64,000 nt of DNA from Bacteroides sp. (GTDB lineage: Bacteria; Bacteroidota; Bacteroidia; Bacteroidales; Bacteroidaceae), in contig DXWV01000044.1 in the NCBI GenBank assembly GCA_019416685.1, positions 62,001 to 126,000 of the forward strand, in the 5' to 3' direction. The position numbers were made by a program, and so were the translations under genes. The notes under the pieces are model-generated. The model was not told the origin of the DNA, ran no database searches, and worked only from the letters and a program-made list of their open reading frames with translations. Positions 43,701 to 52,258 of this stretch are shown piece by piece. The stretch's first letter is position 1; the number at the start of each line of letters is the position of its first letter.

Positions 43701-46444
43701 TGCCGGCCATGGCCGAGATGTTAGCCACCATGTATGATGCTTCGTTGGATAAAATATGGAAAGATACTCAGAATTTGAAGTTGATCTATAACCTTTCACT
43801 GCCCATTGCTCGTTGGATGGATGGGTACTGGGGAATGAATTCCTACAATTACTGGTTTCCATATAAGAGTCTGAAGGTGCTTCCTATGACGTATGACCGG
43901 TTCATTATCCCGGGTGCTGCCGGGATGATTCCCGAAACTGAGATATATACTTATGGCTCTACAGTTGCCAGAGGTGTAAGAGTACGAGGCTTAGCGAAAG
44001 CTGAAGCAAATGCTCCGATGATGTCTATGGTATCAAAAGAAGCTGCCAGTGATAAAGCTGATGTTGTTTTCACAGAAGAACTGGCAGAAGGAGCAGCTGG
44101 AGAAAATCTTCCCGAGGCTACGGAAGAACTGCGTACAAACTTTGCGGAAACAGCTTTCTTCTATCCGCAACTTCGGACCAATGAGCAGGGCGAAGTCTCT
44201 TTCTCATTTACTATGCCACAAAGCCTTACCCGCTGGAACTTCCGTGGATATGCCCATACCAAAGGCATGCTGACTGGAATGATCGACGGATCGGCAGTGA
44301 CCAGCAAAGAGTTTATGCTGACACCGAATCTGCCCCGTTTTGTCCGTGTAGGTGATAAGACCTCTGTTGCTGCCTCAGTAGCAAACCTTACCGGAAAGAA
44401 CCTTACCGGAACAGTCAGTTTTATTCTCTTTGATCCGATGACGGAGAAGATAATCAGTACACAGAAACAGAAATTCACTGTAGAAGCCGGACGCACTACC
44501 GGTGTTAATTTCCTGTTTACCGTTACAGATAAGTATGATGTATTGGGGTGCCGTATGATTGCTGACGGTGGTTCGTTCAGCGATGGTGAACAGCATCTGT
44601 TACCGGTACTCAGTAATAAGGCCAATCTGGTAGAAACTGTGCCGATGCCTGTTCGTGGAGAAGAGACACGGGTTTTCTCACTCGACAGTTTGTTCAACGG
44701 CCATAGTAAGTCGGCAACCGACCGTCGCCTGACCATCGAGTTCACCGGTAATCCTGCCTGGTATGTAATACAGGCTTTACCTTCACTGAGCATGCCCGAT
44801 AACAGTGATGCTATCTCCTGGGCTACTGCTTATTATGCAAATACATTAGCTTCGTACATTATGAACTCACAGCCGCGTATTAAAGCTGTGTTTGATAGTT
44901 GGAAACTGCAAGGTGGAACGAAAGAAACATTCCTTAGCAACCTGCAAAAGAATCAGGAAGTAAAGAATATTCTTTTGTCCGAGTCTCCCTGGGTAATGGA
45001 AGCGAAAACTGAAGAAGAGCAGAAAGAGCGTATTGCAACGTTATTCGACCTGAATAATATACGTAATAATAATATCACAGCCCTTACTCGCCTGAAGGAG
45101 CTTCAGCAGCCTGACGGTTCCTGGGCATGGTACAAAGGGATGAATGGCAGCCGGTATATCACCAATTATATTGTAGAGTTGAATGCCCGTCTTGCCATGC
45201 TGACTGGTAAACCATTGGAGGGAGATGCTTTGGTTATGCAGCGTACTGCTCTCAGCTTCCTCAATAAAGAAGCGCTGGAAGAGTATAAAAATATCCGTAA
45301 GGCAGAGAAGAATGGCGATAAAGTGAAAGGGCTTTCTGCCTCAGTATTGAAATATCTTTACCTTGTTGCTATTTCCGGTGAGCAGATCCCACTTGCAGAG
45401 AATCAGACAGCTTACAATTACTTCCTTTCAAAAGTTACGGAAACGCTGACTACCCGTTCTATGACCGATAAGGCACTTGCTGCCATTGTTCTGGAGAAGG
45501 CCGGACATAAGAAAGAAGCATTGGAGTTCATTGCCTCTTTGAAGGAGTTTTTGACAAAGACGGATGAACAGGGTATGTCCTTTGCTTTCAATGAGAATCC
45601 GCATTCATGGGGCGGTTTGCAAATCCCGGCACATGTGATGGTGATGGAAGCCCTTGAACTTGTTTCCGGCGATTCGTCAACGGTAGAAGAAATGAAACTC
45701 TGGCTTTTGAAACAGAAACAGACACAGGCATGGGACTCTCCGGTGACTACGGCAGATGCTGTTTATGCATTGTTGCAAGGTGGTACCAATCTGCTCGAAA
45801 GTCAGGGAGATGTACGTATTGTTATTGCCAATGAAGTGCTGGAAACACTTTCACCTGCCAAGACAACCGTTCCCGGATTAGGATATATCAAGAAGACATT
45901 TACTGATAAGAAGGTGGTAGACGCCCGTAAAGTAACTGTTGAGAAAAGAGATGCCGGAATAGCCTGGGGAGCTGTTTATGCACAATATCAGGAAGATATG
46001 AGCCAGGTGAAACAGCAGGGTGGCGAATTGAATGTAGATAAGAAACTGTATGTAGAACGTCTGGTGAATAACGTTCGTCAGTTGCAGCCTGTTACAGCCG
46101 GTACGGAACTTGCTGTTGGCGACAAGGTTATTTCACGTTTGACGATTCGCCTGGATCGCCCGATGGATTTCATCCAACTGAAAGATCAGCGTGCTGCTTG
46201 CTTTGAACCTATGGAAACGCTTTCCGGTTATCGTTGGAACAATGGATTTGGATATTATGTCGATATAAAAGATGCATCTACCAATTTCTTCTTTGACGGA
46301 TTGGGTAAGGGAGTCTTTGTATTGGAATACAGCTATCGTGTCAGTCGTTCCGGAACGTATGAAACCGGATTAGCAACGCTCCAGAGTGCTTATGCTCCGG
46401 AGTATGTTTCCCACTCCGCTTCAATGAAAGTGACGGTGAAATAA
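40760..46444 (+). CDS. Alpha-2-macroglobulin family protein lacking the thioester
   Basis: A 1894-residue secreted protein of the bacterial alpha-2-macroglobulin family. The signal peptide ends PWANAQT and has no lipobox Cys. A helical N-terminal region is followed by MG-type domains, including YVKLLTDRLLYRPGQTVYVKG (MG2) and the typical LPRFVRVGDKTSVAASVANL and PQSLTRWNFRGYAHTK blocks. A TED-like helical domain begins about residue 1345. Where family members with bait activity carry CxEQ, this one reads LSMPDNSDAISWATAYYANT, so no thioester can form. MG10-like sequence completes the C-terminus. The family is thought to trap proteases in the periplasm; this form may act without covalent capture or as a structural protein. 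Confidence 0.92.
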   Translation: MRIKQICMMVLLALGVAPWANAQTFDKLWKQVDQAEQKSLPQTVIQLTNEIYKKAETEKNSPQMLKAYTWRMKYREMLTPDSFYVNLNGLEQWAKTAEKPMDRAVLNSLIAGIYSDYASHNRWQIFQRPNIVDETPSADIREWSGNMFVQQVMQHTTEALKDKELLLATSARIYIPFVELGDASEYYRHDMLHLLGSRGVDALRNVNGLDKDSVVNAGIENIYQEMLDTYKRVNMDDGYVLTMLNYLDWRRNSDNTFVPYRAPQKLIGLTQDPYLAGLDKLRTEFKTHDICAEVYLAKARYAIEKGQQAMALQICDEAVRLYPDYKRINALKNLKLEILNPALYVRADEVAYPGADMKLMVNHKNLDGFTVRLYQEKKLVAEEHYSLLRPENYQERDTVFTFKAPAEGSYVMRIVPDSKARENSESKLNVTRFKVLTLRLPGDQYEVVALDCMSGQPVEGALITLYTNDEKKLTEFTTNAEGKAKFPYKGEYHYLTATKGQDIAMPLQSIYRGRYYAYYGDGKPTDYVKLLTDRLLYRPGQTVYVKGIAYEQQLDTANVLANRTYTLTLTDANRQEVGRRELRTNEFGSFVTDFTLPAACMNGTFTLSTEKGTTTIRVEEYKRPTFDITFDKLTGSYSLGDKVEVKGSVKTFSGVSLQDLPVNYTVTRFLRFGWRGVQTGVEPVASGSVLLNEDGQFTVPVLLEGDKKMDLGYYVFRIDATVTNLAGETQTSSYNVSVGNRSVTLGANIQNPLCKDDSIRLTFIATNLDGQPVSVEGTYKLYPVADGAKSEDVIKGTPAFSGTFVSNKETLLPGWASVSSGEYLLVMSAKDDQGREVTNKEEVILFSTADKRPPVNIPVWYYAENTSFDAAHPAVFYLGTSKKDAYVMMNLFSGNTMLESRILRLSDSIERFEFPYKESYGNGLSATFCFVKDGGVNQQTVRMTKRLPDKTLTMKWEVFRDKLRPGQEEEWKLTIKTPQGMPAMAEMLATMYDASLDKIWKDTQNLKLIYNLSLPIARWMDGYWGMNSYNYWFPYKSLKVLPMTYDRFIIPGAAGMIPETEIYTYGSTVARGVRVRGLAKAEANAPMMSMVSKEAASDKADVVFTEELAEGAAGENLPEATEELRTNFAETAFFYPQLRTNEQGEVSFSFTMPQSLTRWNFRGYAHTKGMLTGMIDGSAVTSKEFMLTPNLPRFVRVGDKTSVAASVANLTGKNLTGTVSFILFDPMTEKIISTQKQKFTVEAGRTTGVNFLFTVTDKYDVLGCRMIADGGSFSDGEQHLLPVLSNKANLVETVPMPVRGEETRVFSLDSLFNGHSKSATDRRLTIEFTGNPAWYVIQALPSLSMPDNSDAISWATAYYANTLASYIMNSQPRIKAVFDSWKLQGGTKETFLSNLQKNQEVKNILLSESPWVMEAKTEEEQKERIATLFDLNNIRNNNITALTRLKELQQPDGSWAWYKGMNGSRYITNYIVELNARLAMLTGKPLEGDALVMQRTALSFLNKEALEEYKNIRKAEKNGDKVKGLSASVLKYLYLVAISGEQIPLAENQTAYNYFLSKVTETLTTRSMTDKALAAIVLEKAGHKKEALEFIASLKEFLTKTDEQGMSFAFNENPHSWGGLQIPAHVMVMEALELVSGDSSTVEEMKLWLLKQKQTQAWDSPVTTADAVYALLQGGTNLLESQGDVRIVIANEVLETLSPAKTTVPGLGYIKKTFTDKKVVDARKVTVEKRDAGIAWGAVYAQYQEDMSQVKQQGGELNVDKKLYVERLVNNVRQLQPVTAGTELAVGDKVISRLTIRLDRPMDFIQLKDQRAACFEPMETLSGYRWNNGFGYYVDIKDASTNFFFDGLGKGVFVLEYSYRVSRSGTYETGLATLQSAYAPEYVSHSASMKVTVK

Positions 46445-46494
46445 GTGCTGATTCGAAAACGGTTGCACTTATTATAAAATATTGATTGTATTGG

Positions 46495-46585
46495 AACGTA
46501 GATTAACACAGATTTTCGCAAAAAATATGATAGAGAAAGAGTCGTAATTTCTTGTCTTTGCGTCAATCTGCGTTAATTTGCGTTT
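46495..46585. repeat. Intergenic inverted repeat of the CGCAGATTAA type
   Basis: The left arm (about 46495-46525, containing GATTAACACAGATTTTCGCA) is imperfectly complementary to the right arm (about 46556-46585, containing TTTGCGTCAATCTGCGTTAA). The same words recur at 59643-59826. It lies between the alpha-2-macroglobulin and DUF1573 genes. Confidence 0.7.
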
Positions 46586-46598
46586 TGTCGTTATAACA

Positions 46599-46636
46599 GC
46601 GCAGCCTGCTAATCACTAAACCGCTAATCACTATTA
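46599..46636. repeat. GCGCAGCC + (CTAATCACTA)-type repeat
   Basis: GCGCAGCC (46599-46606) is followed by two copies of GCTAATCACTA. Two longer relatives with the same core are at 50353-50420 and 58099-58213. Confidence 0.65.
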
Positions 46637-46676
46637 ATATTCCTTTCAATCCGTTCCATATCTCGTCGAAAACTCC

Positions 46677-46684
46677 TACATTTG
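46677..46684 (+). promoter_or_regulatory. Candidate -7 element for DUF1573-meaB
   Basis: TACATTTG matches the Bacteroides -7 consensus, 25 bp before the start codon. No clear -33 box is seen. Confidence 0.5.
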
Positions 46685-46708
46685 TGCTTCAAATATAATA
46701 TATAAAGC

Positions 46709-47776
46709 ATGAAACGCAGTATACTCTCTATATTAACTGTTTTTATTATTACTTTGTCTGCCATTGCCCAACCCCGTCTTTCGTCCAATAAAGAGACGCA
46801 TAACTTTGGGCAAATTGAATGGAAACATCCTGTAACTGTAGAATATACCATTACCAATACCGGAGATAAACCATTGGTACTGACCAATGTCACTACATCT
46901 TGTGCCTGTTCGGTTGCCGATTGGACGAAAAAGCCGATTGCTCCCGGCGAGAAAGGTACTGTCAGTGCAACTTTTGATGCCAAAGCCCTTGGTCATTTTG
47001 AAAAAACGGTTGGTATTTACAGCAATGCACAACCCAGTCTGGTATATCTGAAATTTGTAGGTGAAGTGGTGCAGGAAGTTACGGATTTTGCAAAAACACA
47101 TCCCTACGCCATTGGCTCTATTCGTTTGGACCGTACCGAATTTGATTTTCCGGATGCACACCGGGGAGAAAAACCTACCATTACGTTCAGTGTAGTGAAT
47201 TTGTCGGACCGTCCTTACGAACCTGTACTGATGCATCTTCCTCCTTACCTGAAAATGGAAAGAACGCCGGATGTGGTTCTGAAAGGAAAGAAAGGAAAGA
47301 TTAAACTAACGCTTGATACGAAACAACTCACGGATCTTGGCCTGACACAGACTTCTGTCTATCTGGCTCGTTTTGCCGGCGATAAGGTGAGCGAGGAGAA
47401 TGAGATTCCTGTTTCGGCTATTCTTCTCCCGGACTTCTCGGGTATGACCATGCAGGATAGCCTGAATGCACCTGCCATCCGCTTGTCTGAAGCCAACATT
47501 GACCTCAGTGCCCGGTTGGCTAAGAAGAACAAAGCTTCTCATGATATTGTTATTACCAATACAGGTAAAGCACCTTTGCAGATCAATAAATTGCAGGTAT
47601 TCAATTCCTCGGTAGGAGTGAGCCTGAAAAAGACGGTTCTTCAACCGGGTGCAAGTACCAAGCTGCGGGTTACCATTCATAAAAAGAATACAGGCAAGAA
47701 GAAACATCACTTGCGTATTCTGATGATCACGAATGACCCGGCACGACCGAAAGTAGAAATTAATATAAAACGATAA
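46709..47776 (+). CDS. DUF1573 domain secreted protein
   Basis: A 355-residue secreted protein (signal peptide MKRSILSILTVFIITLSAIAQ). Residues of about 25-125 form a DUF1573 domain, an ASPM/SPD-2-like Ig fold: NKETHNFGQIEWKHPVTVEY, TNTGDKPLVLTNVTTSCACSV and APGEKGTVSATFD. Two more Ig-like units follow, one beginning LDRTEFDFPDAHRGEKPTIT and one with HDIVITNTGKAPLQINKLQV. The family is abundant in Bacteroidota and has no established function. meaB follows 18 bp downstream, probably on the same transcript. Confidence 0.88.
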   Translation: MKRSILSILTVFIITLSAIAQPRLSSNKETHNFGQIEWKHPVTVEYTITNTGDKPLVLTNVTTSCACSVADWTKKPIAPGEKGTVSATFDAKALGHFEKTVGIYSNAQPSLVYLKFVGEVVQEVTDFAKTHPYAIGSIRLDRTEFDFPDAHRGEKPTITFSVVNLSDRPYEPVLMHLPPYLKMERTPDVVLKGKKGKIKLTLDTKQLTDLGLTQTSVYLARFAGDKVSEENEIPVSAILLPDFSGMTMQDSLNAPAIRLSEANIDLSARLAKKNKASHDIVITNTGKAPLQINKLQVFNSSVGVSLKKTVLQPGASTKLRVTIHKKNTGKKKHHLRILMITNDPARPKVEINIKR

Positions 47777-47794
47777 CCCCTAAATATCATTACC

Positions 47795-48889
47795 ATGGAA
47801 CATCCGGAAAACAGCGAAGAGTACAAAGGACTGGTTGTCAACAAAGGTATTGAGCAGCCCTCATCGGTAAATCCTTATCTGAAACGTAAACCGAAGAAGC
47901 GCCAGCCCACTGTAGCAGAATTTGTGGAGGGTATCGTGCAGGGAAATATAACGATCCTCAGTCAGGCAGTGACCTTGGTGGAAAGTGTGAAGCCCGAACA
48001 TCAGGTTATAGCCCAGGAAGTGATAGAAAAATGTCTGCCATTTTCCGGAAACTCCATTCGGGTAGGGATTAGTGGTGTACCCGGTGCAGGAAAGAGTACT
48101 TCAATTGATGTCTTTGGCCTGCATGTGCTCGAAAAGGGAGGTAAGCTGGCTGTGTTGGCTATCGACCCGAGTAGTGAGCGTAGTAAAGGGAGTATTTTAG
48201 GGGATAAGACCCGTATGGAACAATTGTCCGTACATCCCAATTCGTTTATTCGTCCCAGTCCTTCAGCGGGTTCGTTGGGTGGTGTAGCGCGAAAAACCCG
48301 TGAAACGATCATTCTTTGTGAAGCCGCCGGTTTCGATAAGATTTTTGTAGAGACAGTGGGAGTGGGGCAGAGTGAAACGGCTGTGCACTCTATGGTAGAT
48401 TTCTTCCTGTTGATTCAGTTGGCAGGCACAGGTGATGAACTTCAAGGTATTAAGCGCGGTATCATGGAAATGGCGGACGGCATTGTTATCAACAAAGCTG
48501 ACGGAAATAATATAGACAAAGCGAACTTGGCTGCCTCCCAATTCCGCAATGCTTTGCATCTTTTTCCGGCTCCCGACTCTGGCTGGACACCACAGGTCTT
48601 GACGTATTCCGGTTTCTATAATATAGGTGTGAAAGAGATATGGGATATGGTTTATGAATACATCGACTTTGTGAAAGCGAACGGATACTTTGAGTATCGA
48701 CGCAATGAGCAGAGTAAATACTGGATGTATGAAAGTATTAATGAGCAGCTTCGCGATAGTTTTTATCATAATGCTAAGATAGAATCGATGCTATATGAAA
48801 AAGAACAACAAGTGCTTGGCGGTAATCTGACCTCTTTTATAGCAGCAAAGACATTATTGGATACCTATTTTGAGGAATTGAGAAAATAG
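47795..48889 (+). CDS. meaB: Methylmalonyl-CoA mutase-associated GTPase MeaB
   Basis: A 364-residue G3E-family P-loop GTPase that protects and gates cofactor loading of methylmalonyl-CoA mutase. Walker A GVPGAGKS is at residues 94-101. LAIDPSSERSKGSILGDKTRM, FIRPSPSAGSLGGVARKTRE, DKIFVETVGVGQSE and the guanine-specificity NKADGNN are all diagnostic. The C-terminus is a dimerisation helix pair. The mutase genes are not in this window. In Bacteroides the mutase works in the succinate-propionate pathway. Confidence 0.96.
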   Translation: MEHPENSEEYKGLVVNKGIEQPSSVNPYLKRKPKKRQPTVAEFVEGIVQGNITILSQAVTLVESVKPEHQVIAQEVIEKCLPFSGNSIRVGISGVPGAGKSTSIDVFGLHVLEKGGKLAVLAIDPSSERSKGSILGDKTRMEQLSVHPNSFIRPSPSAGSLGGVARKTRETIILCEAAGFDKIFVETVGVGQSETAVHSMVDFFLLIQLAGTGDELQGIKRGIMEMADGIVINKADGNNIDKANLAASQFRNALHLFPAPDSGWTPQVLTYSGFYNIGVKEIWDMVYEYIDFVKANGYFEYRRNEQSKYWMYESINEQLRDSFYHNAKIESMLYEKEQQVLGGNLTSFIAAKTLLDTYFEELRK

Positions 48890-48956
48890 GGATATTTATT
48901 CACTTTTTATCTGTCATCTTTCGCTCTTGGGTGGGGCTTTTTTGAAAAGGAAATTG

Positions 48957-48964
48957 TACCTTTG
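48957..48964 (+). promoter_or_regulatory. Candidate -7 element for the ThrE-like gene
   Basis: TACCTTTG fits the -7 consensus, 38 bp before the start codon; the -33 region is unclear. Confidence 0.5.
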
Positions 48965-49002
48965 TGCTCCTAAAAGAATAATATCATTTATATATACAAA
49001 AG

Positions 49003-50355
49003 ATGACGAATAATAATGTAATTGAGCAGGAAGAAGCTCTGTTGCTGAGGCGTAAACTTGACTTGTTGCTCCGTACCGGTAAATTGTTGGTAGAAAGTGC
49101 TGCGGATACAAACCGGATTGTGCGTAATATGAAGCGTATAGCTGCTTATTTGGGGTTGCCGGAAGATAAACTTCATATTGATGTAAGTTATACAATGCTG
49201 GTTGTGAATGTCAGTGACGAGGCGCACTCTTTCTCTAAATTTCAGAAGTGTGAGAAGCATGGTATTAATATGACGGCTATTTCTGAAGTTAGTAAACTAT
49301 CCTGGCGGGCTATTGAACATGATTATTCTTTGGATCAGTATGAAGAAGAACTGGAGAAAATCTGCTCCCGTCCGCGTAATTACATTCCTTATCTGGTAGC
49401 CATTGGTGCAGGTTTTGCCTGCGGAGGTTTTTGCAAGTTGTTTGGCTGTGACTGGATGGCTTTCTTGCTGGCTTCTGTTTGTGCTTTTGTTGGTTTCCGT
49501 GTCCGTGCTCGATGCATGGAGTTTGGTATCAATGTATATATGAGTATTGCCATTGCGGCTTTTGTTTCTACTTGTCTGGCTTATGCCTCTTCGTTTAGCG
49601 GACTTTCATCTACTCCTTATCATCCGCTTTTGGCCTGTGCTTTGTTTATTGTTCCGGGTGTTCCGTTGATCAACTTTGTGGACGATATGATAGACAATTA
49701 TCTGTTAGTGGGTATCACGCGTGCTGCTAATACTGCTATGATGGTGGGTGCTATGGCTTTCGGTATTGTTCTTGCCATCCGTTTGTGTGTGATGGAGGAT
49801 GTCAGTATTGATAAAAAGTTCAGTGAATTGAGTATGATTCCCCATGATCCTTATTATGTATACGCGATTGCTGCCGCAATTGCCGCAATGGGTTTCTCTA
49901 TGATATTCAACATTCAGCGTCGTTTGCTTTGGGTGGTAGCCATAGGCGGTATCATAGCTGTGTGTACACGTAATTTCGTGAATTTCGAATTAGGTTTCGG
50001 ACCGGTGATCGGTTCGTTTATGGGTAGTTTTGTAGTTAGTCTGATAGCCGTGAAAGCCGTTCATTGGTTTCATGTGCCCAACCACGTATTGACCATTCCT
50101 TCCGTCATCCCTATGATTCCCGGTGTATTGATGTATCGTTCTTTGCTGGGACTTATCGGCATGCACGGTGTAGTAGGTGAAGTAACAGTTGCCTTTTACA
50201 ACGGTATCAATTCTGCTCTTATTATTCTTTGCATAGCTTTAGGCGTAGCTGTCCCTAACATTTTTGCCCGTCGTTATATTGCCAAAGACCGCCAGAAATT
50301 CCTGGAAGAAGAACTGGCAAAGAGAAAGGCGAGGGGAAAATTTATAGAATGGTGA
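49003..50355 (+). CDS. Threonine/serine exporter (ThrE family, fused form)
   Basis: A 450-residue inner-membrane protein of the ThrE family. The N-terminal part (residues about 10-260) has the cytoplasmic LLRTGKLLVESAADTNRIVR segment and the DUF1212 membrane domain (YLVAIGAGFACGGFCKLFGC, LLACALFIVPGVPLINFVDD). The C-terminal part (about 285-430) is the DUF3815-like domain, with VPNHVLTIPSVIPMIPGVLM and the closing GVAVPNIFARRYI. Both halves are needed for export and are fused here, as in Corynebacterium ThrE. The stop codon lies inside a repeat shared with the convergent EamA gene. Confidence 0.9.
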   Translation: MTNNNVIEQEEALLLRRKLDLLLRTGKLLVESAADTNRIVRNMKRIAAYLGLPEDKLHIDVSYTMLVVNVSDEAHSFSKFQKCEKHGINMTAISEVSKLSWRAIEHDYSLDQYEEELEKICSRPRNYIPYLVAIGAGFACGGFCKLFGCDWMAFLLASVCAFVGFRVRARCMEFGINVYMSIAIAAFVSTCLAYASSFSGLSSTPYHPLLACALFIVPGVPLINFVDDMIDNYLLVGITRAANTAMMVGAMAFGIVLAIRLCVMEDVSIDKKFSELSMIPHDPYYVYAIAAAIAAMGFSMIFNIQRRLLWVVAIGGIIAVCTRNFVNFELGFGPVIGSFMGSFVVSLIAVKAVHWFHVPNHVLTIPSVIPMIPGVLMYRSLLGLIGMHGVVGEVTVAFYNGINSALIILCIALGVAVPNIFARRYIAKDRQKFLEEELAKRKARGKFIEW

Positions 50356-50420
50356 TGAGTGGTTAGTGATGAGTGATAAAGCGCAGCCACTCATCACTCA
50401 TCACTAATCGTTAATCACTA
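50353..50420. repeat. Hairpin-forming GTGATGA repeat between convergent genes
   Basis: GGTTAGTGATGAGTGA (50361-50376) pairs with TCACTCATCACTAATC (50394-50409), with a loop containing GCGCAGCC (50381-50388). The element runs exactly from the stop codon of the ThrE-like gene to the stop codon of the EamA gene and may end both transcripts. Confidence 0.75.
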
Positions 50421-51332
50421 TAATTCTCCTTCCTTTTCCAAATCCGCCCTCGACTTGCTTTGTGTCACGATGTATACACCCAGAAATACCAGACCGATGG
50501 CGATTCCCTTTTGCCAGCCAAAGGTACCGATACCCATGACTACTGCTGCGATAGACGCGATGATTGGCTGTACATAGTTGTACATACTTACCACTGTGGG
50601 ACGGAGTAACTTCTGTGCTGTCATTACGCAGATGTAAGCGATGAAGCTTCCTCCCAATACTACATATAAAACTTGCCAGACGGCGGGTACGGAAATCGTG
50701 CTCCATTCAATTGCTGCCACATCCTGATAAGAGAATGGGATGTAGCACATAGAAGCATAAATGAACATCCATTTATTGATGGTAACAGCAGAATATTGCT
50801 GGGTAAGTCCTTTGAATACAGTTAGGTAGATAGAGAAACTAAGTTGTGCCAACAGGCAGAGCAGGTCTCCCCAGATACTACTATTGGCATCTCCTGAAGT
50901 CTGACTGCCTAAGATAAGTATCAATGCTCCCATTGCTCCGACAAAGATACCTAATACTTTCTTGTTCGTAACCGGTTCTTTCAGATAGATGGCGGCTACA
51001 ATCATTGTGATGATAGGCAGAGTGGTAGTCACAATAGAGGCGTCAATAGGAGAGGTCAATGACAATCCGAAGATGAAAACTCCCTGATTAAATACCAATG
51101 CAAACAAGGATGCAAAGAATATTTTGAGCATATCCTTATGATTCACATGTTCCTGCTTGCAGAACATGGAGAGTATCCAGAAAGCGGCAGCTGCCCCCAC
51201 CATTCGAAAAGTAGTGACCGAAAGAGCTGAAAACTCTTGCAAAGCAAATTTTCCGATGGGAGCCATTAGTCCCCACATCACATTGGCAGTAAGAGCAAAC
51301 AGATGTCCTTGTACGTTCTTGTTGATATTCAT
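50418..51332 (-). CDS. EamA/DMT family transporter
   Basis: A 304-residue inner-membrane permease with ten predicted membrane segments in two EamA repeats: LTANVMWGLMAPIGKFALQE with TTFRMVGAAAAFWILS in the first, and GDLLCLLAQLSFSIYLTVFK with AYICVMTAQKLLRPTVVSMY in the second. Substrate unknown; the superfamily exports amino acids, nucleosides and other metabolites. A longer frame begins at 51383, but the -7 element at 51370-51363 lies inside that extension and the shorter form starts with a proper first helix, so I choose ATG 51332. Confidence 0.88.
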   Translation of the reverse strand: MNINKNVQGHLFALTANVMWGLMAPIGKFALQEFSALSVTTFRMVGAAAAFWILSMFCKQEHVNHKDMLKIFFASLFALVFNQGVFIFGLSLTSPIDASIVTTTLPIITMIVAAIYLKEPVTNKKVLGIFVGAMGALILILGSQTSGDANSSIWGDLLCLLAQLSFSIYLTVFKGLTQQYSAVTINKWMFIYASMCYIPFSYQDVAAIEWSTISVPAVWQVLYVVLGGSFIAYICVMTAQKLLRPTVVSMYNYVQPIIASIAAVVMGIGTFGWQKGIAIGLVFLGVYIVTQSKSRADLEKEGEL

Positions 51333-51362
51333 CTTTTTAGTGACCTTTATTGAAAACTGCTG

Positions 51363-51370
51363 CAAAGGTA
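51363..51370 (-). promoter_or_regulatory. Candidate -7 element of the EamA transporter gene
   Basis: Read on the minus strand this is TACCTTTG, matching the -7 consensus, 31 bp before the chosen start codon. It helps exclude the longer reading frame. Confidence 0.5.
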
Positions 51371-51393
51371 ACCAATTTATCATTTGAATTGTT

Positions 51394-51401
51394 TATATTT
51401 G
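51394..51401 (+). promoter_or_regulatory. Candidate -7 element of the ATPase gene
   Basis: TATATTTG is a consensus -7 box, 24 bp before the ATPase start codon. No clear -33 box precedes it. Confidence 0.5.
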
Positions 51402-51424
51402 CCTTGATATAAAGTAAGAATAGC

Positions 51425-52258
51425 ATGGAAAAACAAGCCAAATATATCCGGCGTATTGAAATAAAAGGGTTGTGGAAACGGTTTAATATTGCCTGGGACC
51501 TGCGTCCCGACGTGAATATCCTTTCCGGCATCAATGGGGTTGGTAAAACAACGATCCTGAACCGTTCCGTAGGTTATCTGGAAGATCTTTCCGGTGAGAT
51601 GAAGAACGGAATGAAAGACGGGGTAGATATTTACTTTGATGATCCCGAAGCTACTTATATTCCTTATGATGTAATCCGTAGTTATGACCGCCCTCTTATC
51701 ATGGGCGATTTTACTGCCCGGATGGCTGATAAGAATGTAAAGTCTGAACTTGATTGGCAGCTCTATCTCTTACAACGCCGTTATCTGGATTATCAGGTGA
51801 ATATAGGCAATAAAATGATTGAACTTCTAGCCGGTAATGATGAAGAAGAGCGGAAGAGGGCAGCTACTTTATCGTTGGCTAAAAAGCGCTTTCAGGATCA
51901 GATAGATGAACTGTTCAGCTATACCCGGAAGAAAATAGACCGGAGGCGGAATGATATTGCTTTTTATCAGGACGGTGAGCTCTTATTGCCCTATAAACTC
52001 TCTTCCGGCGAAAAACAGATGCTTGTTATCTTGCTGACTGTATTGGTACAGGACAATGAACATTATGTTCTTTTCATGGATGAGCCGGAAGCCTCGCTCC
52101 ACATCGAGTGGCAACAGAAGCTTATCGCTATGATTCGTGAACTGAATCCCAATGTACAAATAATACTGACCACTCATTCGCCTGCCCTCATTATGGAAGG
52201 CTGGCTCGATGCTGTCACCGAAGTAACCGATATTACAACGAATGTAGTTGACAATTGA
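51425..52258 (+). CDS. AAA/ABC-type ATPase of a two-gene ATPase-DUF4435 module
   Basis: A 277-residue soluble P-loop ATPase of the AAA_15/AAA_21 (OLD- and RecF-like) type. Walker A is GINGVGKTT (about residues 35-43), the ABC-like signature LSSGEKQM is near residue 195, Walker B VLFMDEPEASLH near 215 and the switch His lies in ILTTHSPAL. A charged helical insertion of about 90 residues separates Walker A from the signature. The next gene encodes a DUF4435 protein. ATPase + DUF4435 is the layout of the PARIS defence system (AriA-AriB). Whether this pair is a defence system or a resident pair with another job is not shown by the sequence. Confidence 0.85.
   Translation: MEKQAKYIRRIEIKGLWKRFNIAWDLRPDVNILSGINGVGKTTILNRSVGYLEDLSGEMKNGMKDGVDIYFDDPEATYIPYDVIRSYDRPLIMGDFTARMADKNVKSELDWQLYLLQRRYLDYQVNIGNKMIELLAGNDEEERKRAATLSLAKKRFQDQIDELFSYTRKKIDRRRNDIAFYQDGELLLPYKLSSGEKQMLVILLTVLVQDNEHYVLFMDEPEASLHIEWQQKLIAMIRELNPNVQIILTTHSPALIMEGWLDAVTEVTDITTNVVDN

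Noticed and set aside
41071..46500. Several frames of 60-210 codons antisense to the alpha-2-macroglobulin gene
   Set aside because: They lie wholly inside a well-supported 1894-codon gene and look like antisense shadows of it.
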